Source: Chthonomonadaceae bacterium
Lineage (GTDB): Bacteria > Armatimonadota > Chthonomonadetes > Chthonomonadales > Chthonomonadaceae
Assembly: GCA_025355115.1 (NCBI GenBank)
Contig: JANXLO010000475.1
Span: 1 to 10,577 of the forward strand
Direction of reading: 5' to 3'
DNA length: 10,577 nt
Shown here one piece after another: positions 1 to 6,742 of this stretch; the stretch's first letter is position 1; each line of letters begins with the position of its first letter. A program made the position numbers and the translations under genes. The notes beneath the pieces are model-generated. The model saw nothing but the letters and a program-made list of their open reading frames with translations. It did no database searches and had not been told where the DNA came from.

Positions 1-1482
1 GTCCACCGTCTCCTGCCAGAGGGCGAACGATTTCCGCGGCGTGAGCCGATCCCCCTTCAGGCCGCTTGTGGGCTTCGAAGGGTTGCCCGCCCAATTGACC
101 GTCTGAACCACTTCGGGCCTGAACCAGAAGAGATAGCCTCCGTCATAGGATATTTGAAGCGCGAGCACACCGCATCCCGTTGTTTTGAACTCCCTGGCCT
201 TGCCGTACTCGACGGGGAGCGAAGATGTGCCATAGACCTCTTGCGGATGCTCTACTACGAGCCAGTCGGCCAATGTCCGAATCTGGGCTTCATTGGGGGT
301 GTCTCCAAACAGTCGGCACTTGCCGTCTAAGAGAATGGCGCTGCCGCCGCAACTGAAGAACGTCTTTACGCTCGGGTCGCAGTCGGCGAGTGCGGGCATC
401 AATGTGCTCTTCTCGGCCATGTGCTCCAGAAGGGACCGGTGCATCTCCTCTATCCGCAGGCTGTACTCGGCCTCTTCACTGGCCTCCCGCTCAATGATCT
501 GCTGCGACACCGCGCGCGCCAGGAACTGGCAGGCCGTCCGCACATCGTGAGCTACGCTCCGCGGAGCGTAGTGATGGCAGGAGATCAGGCCCCACAGGTC
601 TCCGTTTTTCACAATGGCTAGCGACATCGAGGCGTGGACACCCATGTTGAGAAGATATTCGAGGTGCATCACAGAGACGCCGCGCAGGAACGCGCAGCTC
701 AGATCGAGCGGGATTCCACCAGTCGTTTGGGCGGCGGAGATCATCGGCGATGGGACATAGGCTGCATCAGGAATCAGGCGCGTTGTGTTGAGGACGAAGA
801 GAGCCCGCGCCTGCTTGGGGATGTCCGTCGCCGGATAGCGCAACCCAAGAAAGGGCTCCTGATGGCCGTGCTGCTCGGGGGCGAGATCCTCCGCGATGAC
901 GCTGCCGCTGAAGTCCTCCAAAAATTTGTAGACCATCACTCGGTCAAAGCCACTAATCCGGCGCACCTCCTCGCAGACGACCTGCGCGAAATCACGCGCC
1001 GTCGCTGTCCTTTCGAATCCGGAGAACGATTTTTCAAGTAAGGAGTAGTCTGAGGAGACATTCTCGGCTTCCGATGTCTCGAATTCGAGGATCAGCATCT
1101 CGCTATGGATGTGACCAATGACATGGTATGGCCCTTTTTCGGCGACGAAGGCAGTAAAGAGATGGATCCCAGTGGAGCCGAGACGGCCTTCCGAGATGCT
1201 TATGCGCAGCTCCTCCGCGTACTTCGGCGCAAACAGGCTATCGGCCGCTCTGCCCAGCAGATCCCGTGCGGCCATGCCGAAGAACACGGACGTGTTCTCA
1301 CTGGCCTGAACGATGGTCAGGTCACGAGGATCCATCGCCAGCAGGGCTCCGTTCGGCTGAATATGGCTGATGAGGTGGATGGGCTCCCGGTCGCAGTTGG
1401 TGAGATCCACCTGCGAGTCCAGATTTGCTCCGGAGAGGGCCTCGGCAGGAAGGGTCTCTTTTCCGGTTTTAGTCTCATTCAT
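1..1482 (-). CDS. bphP: Bacteriophytochrome photoreceptor, C-terminus cut off by window edge
   Basis: Red/far-red photoreceptor that binds biliverdin; 494 residues are visible and the frame runs off the left edge without a stop. The order is PAS (about 20-140), GAF (about 150-330) and the start of PHY (about 340-494). The biliverdin-attaching Cys30 sits in NCDREPIHLISHIQPNGALL, where bacterial phytochromes carry it. The GAF pocket has Tyr185 (DRVMVYKF), the PATDIP motif with Asp220, His273 in the VMHLEYLLNMGV stretch, and His303/His304 in SCHHYAPR. The PHY tongue shows FWFRPE, WAGNP and PRKSF (482-486). The start ATG is preceded by AAGGAGA at 8-nt spacing and lies inside the end of the heme oxygenase gene, so the two are very likely translationally coupled. 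A histidine kinase output is usual for the family but is not visible here. All pocket residues look intact, so it is probably photoactive. Confidence 0.95.
   Translation of the reverse strand, partial: MNETKTGKETLPAEALSGANLDSQVDLTNCDREPIHLISHIQPNGALLAMDPRDLTIVQASENTSVFFGMAARDLLGRAADSLFAPKYAEELRISISEGRLGSTGIHLFTAFVAEKGPYHVIGHIHSEMLILEFETSEAENVSSDYSLLEKSFSGFERTATARDFAQVVCEEVRRISGFDRVMVYKFLEDFSGSVIAEDLAPEQHGHQEPFLGLRYPATDIPKQARALFVLNTTRLIPDAAYVPSPMISAAQTTGGIPLDLSCAFLRGVSVMHLEYLLNMGVHASMSLAIVKNGDLWGLISCHHYAPRSVAHDVRTACQFLARAVSQQIIEREASEEAEYSLRIEEMHRSLLEHMAEKSTLMPALADCDPSVKTFFSCGGSAILLDGKCRLFGDTPNEAQIRTLADWLVVEHPQEVYGTSSLPVEYGKAREFKTTGCGVLALQISYDGGYLFWFRPEVVQTVNWAGNPSKPTSGLKGDRLTPRKSFALWQETVD
552..571. 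repeat. Perfect 20-bp palindrome inside bphP
   Basis: CTACGCTCCGCGGAGCGTAG reads identically on both strands. It lies in the GAF-domain coding sequence, just after the codons for the His pair of the chromophore pocket (His-His-Tyr-Ala-Pro-Arg-Ser-Val). It may be a chance product of conserved codons, a protein-binding site or an mRNA hairpin. The sequence alone does not decide this. Confidence 0.7.
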
Positions 1483-2062
1483 GAGGATTGTCTCCTTGGG
1501 AAAACCAGGCTTCGAATGCCCTGAATGTCTCCGCTGCGCTCTTCAGGATCGCCTCATGCTCTGCGCCGGCATGGGCACGGCAGACGACCATCTCTCCAAA
1601 AGCTCGCCATAGGACGCCAGTCTCGCTTCCGTAACCGTTGAAAAAAGCGGCTCCGTTCCCTTCATCGAGATGGAGCGCCTCTTTGATATGCCGCGAGATA
1701 ATTTTGCCTCCTAGCGTTGCCCCTTCCATTACATAGAGGCATCCCAGCGCCTCGGAGGCCGACGTGGCAGCGGGAAGGGCGCCGCAGACGGGAAGCCGGG
1801 AGATCTCCTCCGCACTGGCACCGAGATGCCAGAGGTCGTTTTCAAGAAGCTGAGACTTCCGGCGCCTCGTGAAGTCGAACTCAGGAAGCCACTGCGCGGC
1901 GGCTTCAGCCAGTTCTACCTCTATGGGAATATAGAAGCCATGAAACCTCTCCAGCAAAGCTCGGTATGCTGACCGTGAGCGCACTTGTTCGAGGATGTCG
2001 ATTCGAGCTTCGAGCCGCTCATGCGCCTCGTGAGTACTCGCTCGCAGGCAGGCAAGGATCAT
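1475..2062 (-). CDS. bphO: Heme oxygenase, biliverdin-producing (BphO type)
   Basis: Cytosolic enzyme that opens heme to biliverdin, CO and iron, supplying the chromophore for the bacteriophytochrome encoded just downstream. The length of 195 residues is normal for bacterial heme oxygenases. The proximal heme ligand is probably His14 in LRASTHEAHERLE. The distal helix glycine motif appears as YVMEGATLGGKIISRHI (110-126), close to the BphO form EGSxLGG. FFNGYGSETGVLWRAF (140-155) is also typical of the family. The start ATG has AGGTGA about 6 nt upstream (2069-2074). The stop overlaps the bphP start by 8 bp, and the bphP ribosome site lies in the last codons, so this is a tight two-gene operon. 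The identification rests on motifs and on the neighbouring gene. Confidence 0.92.
   Translation of the reverse strand: MILACLRASTHEAHERLEARIDILEQVRSRSAYRALLERFHGFYIPIEVELAEAAAQWLPEFDFTRRRKSQLLENDLWHLGASAEEISRLPVCGALPAATSASEALGCLYVMEGATLGGKIISRHIKEALHLDEGNGAAFFNGYGSETGVLWRAFGEMVVCRAHAGAEHEAILKSAAETFRAFEAWFSQGDNPHE
1491..1497 (-). promoter_or_regulatory. Ribosome binding site of bphP, inside bphO
   Basis: AAGGAGA on the minus strand, 8 nt before the bphP ATG at 1482, within the last codons of bphO. It fixes the bphP start and supports coupled translation of the two genes. Confidence 0.8.
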
Positions 2063-2357
2063 GGAATATCACCTATCGAGGCACGACAATCGGTGTAGTG
2101 AGAGGCTATGTCGCCATCATTCGGCGTGAAGAGCGAAAGTGCTTTACATATATTCAAGTTGATAAAAGCAGAGTCCTCCGTGTTATTGCCGCTTGCCATC
2201 TGCTCTTTTTGATTGCAAGTGCCCGCGTGCAGGTAAGGGGGAACGCTTGAATAGCGATTGATAACGATGCGCGCCAGAGGACTCGTAGGTAAAGAGGGTA
2301 CAATCGTTCTTACATCAAGCATCAATCTCCGTGAAGCTTCCGGAAAGAGCAAACGCT
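2063..2357. promoter_or_regulatory. Divergent intergenic control region between bphO and the VWA gene
   Basis: About 295 bp separate two genes read in opposite directions, so promoters for both must lie here or close by. The stretch is more AT-rich than its surroundings, notably around 2141-2170 and 2200-2215. I see only weak sigma-70-like pieces: TTGATA at 2159-2164 with TGTTAT 16 nt on, and a TACAAT at 2299-2304 without a good upstream partner. I found no clear operator palindrome, riboswitch or small RNA. Calling it a control region is inferred from gene orientation. Confidence 0.5.
2342..2349 (+). promoter_or_regulatory. Ribosome binding site deciding the VWA gene start
   Basis: GGAAAGAG lies 8 nt before the ATG at 2358. 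An in-frame GTG at 2331 has no purine-rich site before it, and using it would put a polar nine-residue tail ahead of the signal anchor. This favours the ATG. Confidence 0.65.
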
Positions 2358-3962
2358 ATGCGCAACGAACGCTGGTATTGGCTGGTCGCCTTTTGTCTCG
2401 TCTCGGTCTTAGTCCATTTGGGCGCGCTGCTGACGAGTCCGACCTATGGCCTGACACCCGCGAGGGTGGTACAGCCTGAAATCGTTATCACCCTGCAGCC
2501 AGAGGCGGCTGCACCTAAGTTGGCCGCGGTTCCTAAAGCGCCGCTCAAGCCTGCTGTCCGCCCTGCTCCCAAGCCCGTAGCCCCTGTGATCGAAAGAGCG
2601 ACTCTCCAACCGATGAAGGTTCGCGGCGCGACTAATTCGGCGACAAAATTAACAAGGGACAACTCGCGCAAATTGGGCGCGACCGCCGCAGGCAGCGTGG
2701 TGCAGCCAGACGAGAAGCCTGCTCCTCTTGGGACGCCGGAAGCCACACGGACCCTTCCGCAGCCGCGCACACGCATCGCGCTGAACACCCCGCAATCCGG
2801 CGGCGGAACGCCCTCGCCCGCAAACGTCTTCGGCGGCAAAGGCGGAGCGCCCACCCCTGAAGCCCCGCCTGAGGAGGTTCTCTACAATGGCGGCGGCAAG
2901 GGCGGCAAAGACCTCCCGAAGGTCGCCCCAGCCATAGGCGGTGGCGGCGGCAATTCGATTCTTTCTGTAAATAACCCTCTGGCGAAGGAGCTGATCGCCG
3001 AGGACAAACCCGGCGCGGGGCCGGGCAGTGGCGGAAACGTTGGAGCAGGCAGCGGCGGCGGAGTCGGCTTCGGTCACGGCAAGGGCATTGGAACCAATCC
3101 AAACGGCAAAGTAGCGGTCGGCTCCTTCTCCAATCAGAGCGGGCAGGGCATCGGCAACGCAGCCGGAAGCGGGACGGGCACTCGCGCGCCAGGCGGGGGG
3201 CACGGCACGGGCTCTGAGCTGCCTGGAACCGGCGGTGAGTCGTCCACCGGGTACGGACGCGGCAAGGGCACAGGCATCGGCAACGGCTCTGCGAGCGGAA
3301 CGGACGGCAAAGGCGCCCCCTCCTTCGGCGATGTCGCTGGCCTGCTCAACGGAAAGGGCAAAGGCGCGGGGGGAACAGGGGATGGCGGCGGTGCAGGAGG
3401 GGGAACTGCTCAACGGGGCGGAGTCTTCGGCTCGAAGCCGCGCTCAGACCGCCAGGGAGCCGTACGTATCGTCTATGTCCTCGATGTCTCCGGAAGCATG
3501 CGGGACGGCAACAAGATCGGCAAGGCGAAAGAAGTATTGAAGGAAGCGCTGCTCGGCCTCAAGCCCGGCGACACGTTTAGCATCGTCAGCTTCAGCCGCG
3601 ACGTGAAGCGCCTCTACCCGGACATGCTGCCCGCCGATCCCGACATTGTGCAGGGCGCGGTGGACTATGTGGATCGTCTGCGGCTGGCGGACGGCACGAA
3701 CATGTCCGGTGCTATGGATGTCGCCCTGGCATATGAGGGAATGACGCAGATATATCTCATGTCGGATGGGGAGCCCAACTTCGGCATCGAGGATTTCACG
3801 CAGCTGCGTGAGTACGTCAAAAGATTGAACAAGCACAATGTCCGCATCTCCACGATGGCGCTCTGCCTCGGCGAGAGATACAGGGGCGAGCCGCTCATGC
3901 GCGGCATCGCGTCCGACACCGAAGGCACCTATAACTACATCAATATGAAGCTCATCCGATAG
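2358..3962 (+). CDS. Membrane-anchored, Pro/Gly-rich protein with C-terminal VWA domain
   Basis: 534 residues from the ATG. Residues 6-25 (from WYWLVAFCLVSVLVHLG) form one hydrophobic segment after a short basic N-terminus, a TonB-like signal anchor. Residues 38-86 are rich in Pro, Ala, Lys and Val (PKAPLKPAVRPAPKPVAP), like the rigid periplasm-spanning stretch of TonB. Residues about 147-356 are strongly Gly-rich with repeated GKG, GGG and GTG, probably disordered. The last 165 residues are a VWA domain with a full metal-dependent adhesion site: Asp376-x-Ser378-x-Ser380 (DVSGSM), Thr447 (DGTNMSG) and Asp470 (LMSDGEPN). VWA domains bind protein partners through the metal. The likely place is the inner membrane with the body in the periplasm. 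The gene is followed 61 bp later by an exported LolA-like gene on the same strand, suggesting an envelope role. No precise function is recognised. Confidence 0.85.
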   Translation: MRNERWYWLVAFCLVSVLVHLGALLTSPTYGLTPARVVQPEIVITLQPEAAAPKLAAVPKAPLKPAVRPAPKPVAPVIERATLQPMKVRGATNSATKLTRDNSRKLGATAAGSVVQPDEKPAPLGTPEATRTLPQPRTRIALNTPQSGGGTPSPANVFGGKGGAPTPEAPPEEVLYNGGGKGGKDLPKVAPAIGGGGGNSILSVNNPLAKELIAEDKPGAGPGSGGNVGAGSGGGVGFGHGKGIGTNPNGKVAVGSFSNQSGQGIGNAAGSGTGTRAPGGGHGTGSELPGTGGESSTGYGRGKGTGIGNGSASGTDGKGAPSFGDVAGLLNGKGKGAGGTGDGGGAGGGTAQRGGVFGSKPRSDRQGAVRIVYVLDVSGSMRDGNKIGKAKEVLKEALLGLKPGDTFSIVSFSRDVKRLYPDMLPADPDIVQGAVDYVDRLRLADGTNMSGAMDVALAYEGMTQIYLMSDGEPNFGIEDFTQLREYVKRLNKHNVRISTMALCLGERYRGEPLMRGIASDTEGTYNYINMKLIR

Positions 3963-4010
3963 TGGAGGCTAGGCTTACTATCTCGGCCCTCGACGGCATG
4001 AGAGAAGAGC

Positions 4011-4016
4011 AGGAGA
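4011..4016 (+). promoter_or_regulatory. Ribosome binding site of the LolA-like gene
   Basis: AGGAGA, 7 nt before the ATG at 4024. It is a strong site and supports that start, which also gives a complete signal peptide. Confidence 0.75.
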
Positions 4017-4023
4017 AAACGAG

Positions 4024-4845
4024 ATGCATGGACGGCAAACGCCGAGAAGCAGCGGGCATCGAACTAAGCGGGGGCTTATCCTGCCCTTCCTGGCACTTGG
4101 GATGACCGGGATTTTCGGGAGCAGAACGGCGGCGGACGATCCAAAGCCAGGTCGAGCTCCTGGCGGAGAGACCCGCGACATCACGATGCTCTTCACCAAA
4201 ATGGACGACCTTGAGGTCGCCCTCAAGGTGACGAAGTATGAGCCGCTGGAACTCGAGAAGATCAGCCCGGATTTCAAGACGACCTACTCCGTCCGCAATC
4301 TCAACCTTCAGTTCAAGCACCCGGACAAGCTACGTCTTGAGGGCCGCTCTGCAACTCGGGGCACCGCGCTCATGATATTGAACGGAACGGTGCGATTCTA
4401 CTCTGTCCCTAAGTTCAAGATCAAGAAGTCGGAGGATCTTGCGAATTCGCCCGGAAAGCGGCAGTCCCTTTTGGAGTATGGCGGGCTGGTCGTGCCGGAG
4501 ACGATGCGTTTCATGCAGGCCGAGTTCGTGAAGAACGAGATGTTGCAGGGCGCGAGCACTGCGGTCTTCGACCTCAAGTACCTGGCCGCAGTGGCCGGGC
4601 CGCACTACAGAGTTTGGATTGACCACAAGACACACATTACCTCAAAGCGCGAATGGTTCGACGGCACCGGCAAGCTGAAGGCGACTTTTCTCTATCTGGA
4701 TCCGCAGGAAGTGACCCCAAGCGTCTGGTTGCCGGGCCGTCTGGAGGTCAGGAATGCCGAGGGGGCCATCGCGGCCGAAGTCACCTTAAGCGATCCAAAG
4801 ACCAACCAGAAGCTTCCGGACAGCCTGTTCGATACAACCCAGTAA
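4024..4845 (+). CDS. Exported LolA-like outer-membrane lipoprotein-sorting protein
   Basis: 273 residues. The N-terminus is basic, followed by a hydrophobic core (about 17-33, GLILPFLALGMTGIFGS) and a probable cleavage site near the TAADDP stretch, so the protein is probably periplasmic. The rest resembles the LolA/LolB-like half-barrel family annotated as outer-membrane lipoprotein-sorting proteins. The best signature is in the C-terminal half: VWIDHKTHITSKREWFDGTG, then KLKATFLYLDPQEV, then VWLPGRLEV, matching the usual pattern of these proteins (WIDxKT..KREyyD..GKL..t...d...v..vWlP.r.e). The end, LPDSLFDTT, is also family-like. Such proteins hold a lipid or acyl chain in a hydrophobic cavity. 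It is not classical LolA and its cargo is unknown. It lies 61 bp after the VWA gene with no visible terminator between them, so the two are probably one transcript. Confidence 0.78.
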   Translation: MHGRQTPRSSGHRTKRGLILPFLALGMTGIFGSRTAADDPKPGRAPGGETRDITMLFTKMDDLEVALKVTKYEPLELEKISPDFKTTYSVRNLNLQFKHPDKLRLEGRSATRGTALMILNGTVRFYSVPKFKIKKSEDLANSPGKRQSLLEYGGLVVPETMRFMQAEFVKNEMLQGASTAVFDLKYLAAVAGPHYRVWIDHKTHITSKREWFDGTGKLKATFLYLDPQEVTPSVWLPGRLEVRNAEGAIAAEVTLSDPKTNQKLPDSLFDTTQ

Positions 4846-4882
4846 GAGTTTGGAGGGCGACTTTTCCCTCATGGGCTCTTTA

Positions 4883-4936
4883 TTGAACTGTCTGAACCAG
4901 GATTTGTTGGATTTGAACTGATTTTTTGGATTTTCC
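4883..4936 (+). repeat. Degenerate GGATTT tandem repeat with GAACTG flank
   Basis: Four copies of a GGATTT-like core begin at 4900, 4909, 4919 (TGATTT) and 4928, spaced 9, 10 and 9 nt. TTGAACTG occurs at 4883-4890 and again at 4913-4920. On the other strand the block reads as AATCC-type units ending in CCTGGTTCAGACAGTT. From memory this resembles a short intergenic repeat seen in unrelated bacterial genomes, but I cannot verify that here. It fills part of the 180-bp gap (4846-5025) in which I otherwise see nothing firm. Confidence 0.55.
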
Positions 4937-5025
4937 AGAGCACTGCGACAGTCAAGCCCGTTGCGGCTGGAAAGCTTTGACATGTCCCGCATCAAGAACA
5001 CGACGCACTGTAAGATCGCTCGTCC

Positions 5026-6639
5026 GTGAGTGAGATGGATCTGACTACCGCACCAACCCCAGGTTTTGCCTCTCAATCCCGCTGGAACTCGATCGCCTTG
5101 TGGTTCCTAATCCTCAGCACGTGCCTGCGGCTGCTCCAGCTATCCTCAATTGAGCTTGCGCCGGACGAGGCGTATTATTGGGACTGGTCACGGCATCTCT
5201 CGCTCGGGTACTACGATCAGGGGCCGTTCATCGCTTACCTGATTCGAGCGACTACCGCCCTATTCGGCACGACCGAATTTGGCGTCCGGTTCGGAGTGAT
5301 GGCCTGTTCACTGGGAACCTTGGTGTGCGCATGGGCGCTCGCGAAGCGGCTGTTCTCCCCTCTGGCCGGGATGCTCGCAGCGATTTTGCTTGGATTGACG
5401 CCGCTGTTCGAAGTCGGAAGCCTCATCGCAACCTACGACCCGCCACTGGTTTTCTTTTGGGCATTGACAGCCCTCTCGCTGGAGCGTGCTCTGTTTGCGG
5501 AGAGGCAGCGCGATCAGACCATAGCCTGGCTGCTGGCCGGATTGACGACAGGCCTCGGCTTCCTAAGTAAGCATACTATGCTGCTGGTCCTGCCCTGTCT
5601 CATCCTGTTTTTGCTGCTCTCACCTCAGCATCGCCACTGGCTGCGCCGACCTCAGCCGTATATCGCTTTTCTCCTCACGATGCTCAGCTATGCTGGCGTG
5701 TTCTGGTGGAACTTACAGCACCACTGGTGGACGTTTGGGCACTTGTTGTTTCTGGCGCACAAGTCCTCCGACGCGCCTCTAAAGCGATTGGGCGATTACC
5801 TCGGTTCTCAGGCTATTCTGCTTGGTCCGGGCCTGTTCCTTGCGACCGTTGCTATCGGTATTTCGCCGTTTCGCGCGGCGCTGAAAGCCCAGCGTTCCAC
5901 TGGCACGGCACTATCCGCAGGACAGTCTCGAGCGCTATTTCTGGCCTGTCTGGGCATGCCCGTCTTCTTTTTCTTCCTGCTGCTGACGCTCAAAGCCAAA
6001 GTTCAGGGCAACTGGGCAGTCTGCGCCTGGGTCACTCCGACCGTGCTGCTGGCGGGCGGGATGGCAGCGATGATGGCAAGCTCAACGGAGGCGCGCCGGC
6101 GCCAGACCCGCCATCTGGCGGCAATCGGACTGCTGAGCCTGCTTCCAACTGTACTGCTCGTCTCGCCCTCCCTCCGCCTTGCGATAGGGCTGCGACTTCC
6201 GCCTGACGCTGACACCTCGAATACCGCGTACGGGTGGCGCGAGACCGCTGTGCGCGTCCAGCAGTTGCGAGAAGCGATGGCGAAGTCGGGCCATACGCAC
6301 GTCTTCATCGCTGGAAACGGCTACACTTACCCCTCGCTGCTCGCGTTCTATCTCCCTGACCACCCTGAAACGCACGACATGTTCATTCATAATCGCCTGA
6401 CAATGTATGCGGCGTCTGTAGAAAGCCTGCGAAGTCATCTGGGCGAGGATGCGATCTATGTGAACGACAATCAGGTCGAGGATGCGGATCTGCGCTATCA
6501 GTTCGAGCGCGTTGTGTGGGAGCCTCCGCTCGTTATCTATCGCCGTCCTTACTCGGTCGAGCCTATCCGAACTGTCCACATTGCCCATTGCTACGGCTAT
6601 CGGCACTACATGGGGCTGACTCTTCACGAGGGCGGCTGA
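5026..6639 (+). CDS. Family 39 (ArnT/PMT-like) membrane glycosyltransferase
   Basis: 537 residues, a polytopic inner-membrane protein with roughly ten hydrophobic segments and a soluble C-terminal part from about residue 390. GT39/ArnT-like enzymes transfer a sugar from a polyprenyl-phosphate donor to lipid, glycan or protein on the periplasmic face. The signature is in the first periplasmic loop: ELAPDEAYYWDWSRHLSLGYYDQGP, with the conserved Asp47-Glu48. A second acidic residue, Asp138 in ATYDPPLVFFWAL, sits where the family has its conserved (T)D-P motif. The usual YYDHPP motif is YYDQGP here. The start is uncertain: the GTG at 5026 gives MSEMDL, and an ATG at 5035 three codons later is equally possible; neither has a strong ribosome site. 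The acceptor is unknown. The gene follows the envelope genes on the same strand after 180 bp, so it may have its own promoter. Confidence 0.88.
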   Translation: MSEMDLTTAPTPGFASQSRWNSIALWFLILSTCLRLLQLSSIELAPDEAYYWDWSRHLSLGYYDQGPFIAYLIRATTALFGTTEFGVRFGVMACSLGTLVCAWALAKRLFSPLAGMLAAILLGLTPLFEVGSLIATYDPPLVFFWALTALSLERALFAERQRDQTIAWLLAGLTTGLGFLSKHTMLLVLPCLILFLLLSPQHRHWLRRPQPYIAFLLTMLSYAGVFWWNLQHHWWTFGHLLFLAHKSSDAPLKRLGDYLGSQAILLGPGLFLATVAIGISPFRAALKAQRSTGTALSAGQSRALFLACLGMPVFFFFLLLTLKAKVQGNWAVCAWVTPTVLLAGGMAAMMASSTEARRRQTRHLAAIGLLSLLPTVLLVSPSLRLAIGLRLPPDADTSNTAYGWRETAVRVQQLREAMAKSGHTHVFIAGNGYTYPSLLAFYLPDHPETHDMFIHNRLTMYAASVESLRSHLGEDAIYVNDNQVEDADLRYQFERVVWEPPLVIYRRPYSVEPIRTVHIAHCYGYRHYMGLTLHEGG

Positions 6640-6686
6640 CGGGAATGCTCGTAGGATGAGAGACGGAAGTACGGACAGCTGGCATG

Positions 6687-6727
6687 AAGAAGGGAGGCAC
6701 CGCGTAGCTGCGATGCCTCCCCTTCTT
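6687..6727. terminator. Bidirectional hairpin terminator between convergent genes
   Basis: The left arm AAGAAGGGAGGCA (6687-6699) pairs with TGCCTCCCCTTCTT (6714-6727), with one bulged base and a 14-nt loop whose ends can add further GC pairs. The stem is about 13 bp. It lies in the 103-bp gap between the ends of the glycosyltransferase gene (+) and the S55-type gene (-). The AAGAA/TTCTT ends give a U-rich 3' side in both directions, though without a long U tract. Confidence 0.75.
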
Positions 6728-6742
6728 GATTTGGATGCCGGA

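Noticed and set aside
634..1524. Plus-strand frames (634-1041 and 1105-1524) opposite bphP
   Set aside because: They are antisense to clearly conserved phytochrome PAS and GAF codons.
2059..2352. Minus-strand open frame of 97 codons whose stop overlaps the bphO start by 4 bp
   Set aside because: The overlap looks operon-like, but the protein has no domain or motif, its composition looks like translated non-coding DNA, and it fills exactly the divergent promoter gap while overlapping the start of the VWA gene region.
2331..2357. GTG at 2331 as the start of the VWA gene
   Set aside because: There is no ribosome site before it, while the ATG at 2358 has GGAAAGAG at 8 nt and begins directly with a normal signal anchor.
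2649..3413. Long minus-strand open frame of 254 codons opposite the VWA gene
   Set aside because: It is the antisense shadow of the Gly-rich coding sequence, a usual artefact of GC-rich repeats; it has no domain and no ribosome site of note.
4853..4870. Small hairpin GAGGG/CCCTC after the LolA-like gene
   Set aside because: Only five pairs, an 8-nt loop and no U tract after it; too weak to call a terminator.
4977..4982. TTGACA, a perfect -35 box upstream of the glycosyltransferase gene
   Set aside because: No acceptable -10 hexamer lies 16-18 nt downstream; the nearest TAAGAT (5011-5016) is 28 nt away.
4786..5076. Minus-strand open frame of 96 codons across the 4846-5025 gap
   Set aside because: Its body is the translated GGATTT repeat plus the antisense of the LolA-like gene end; no motif supports it.
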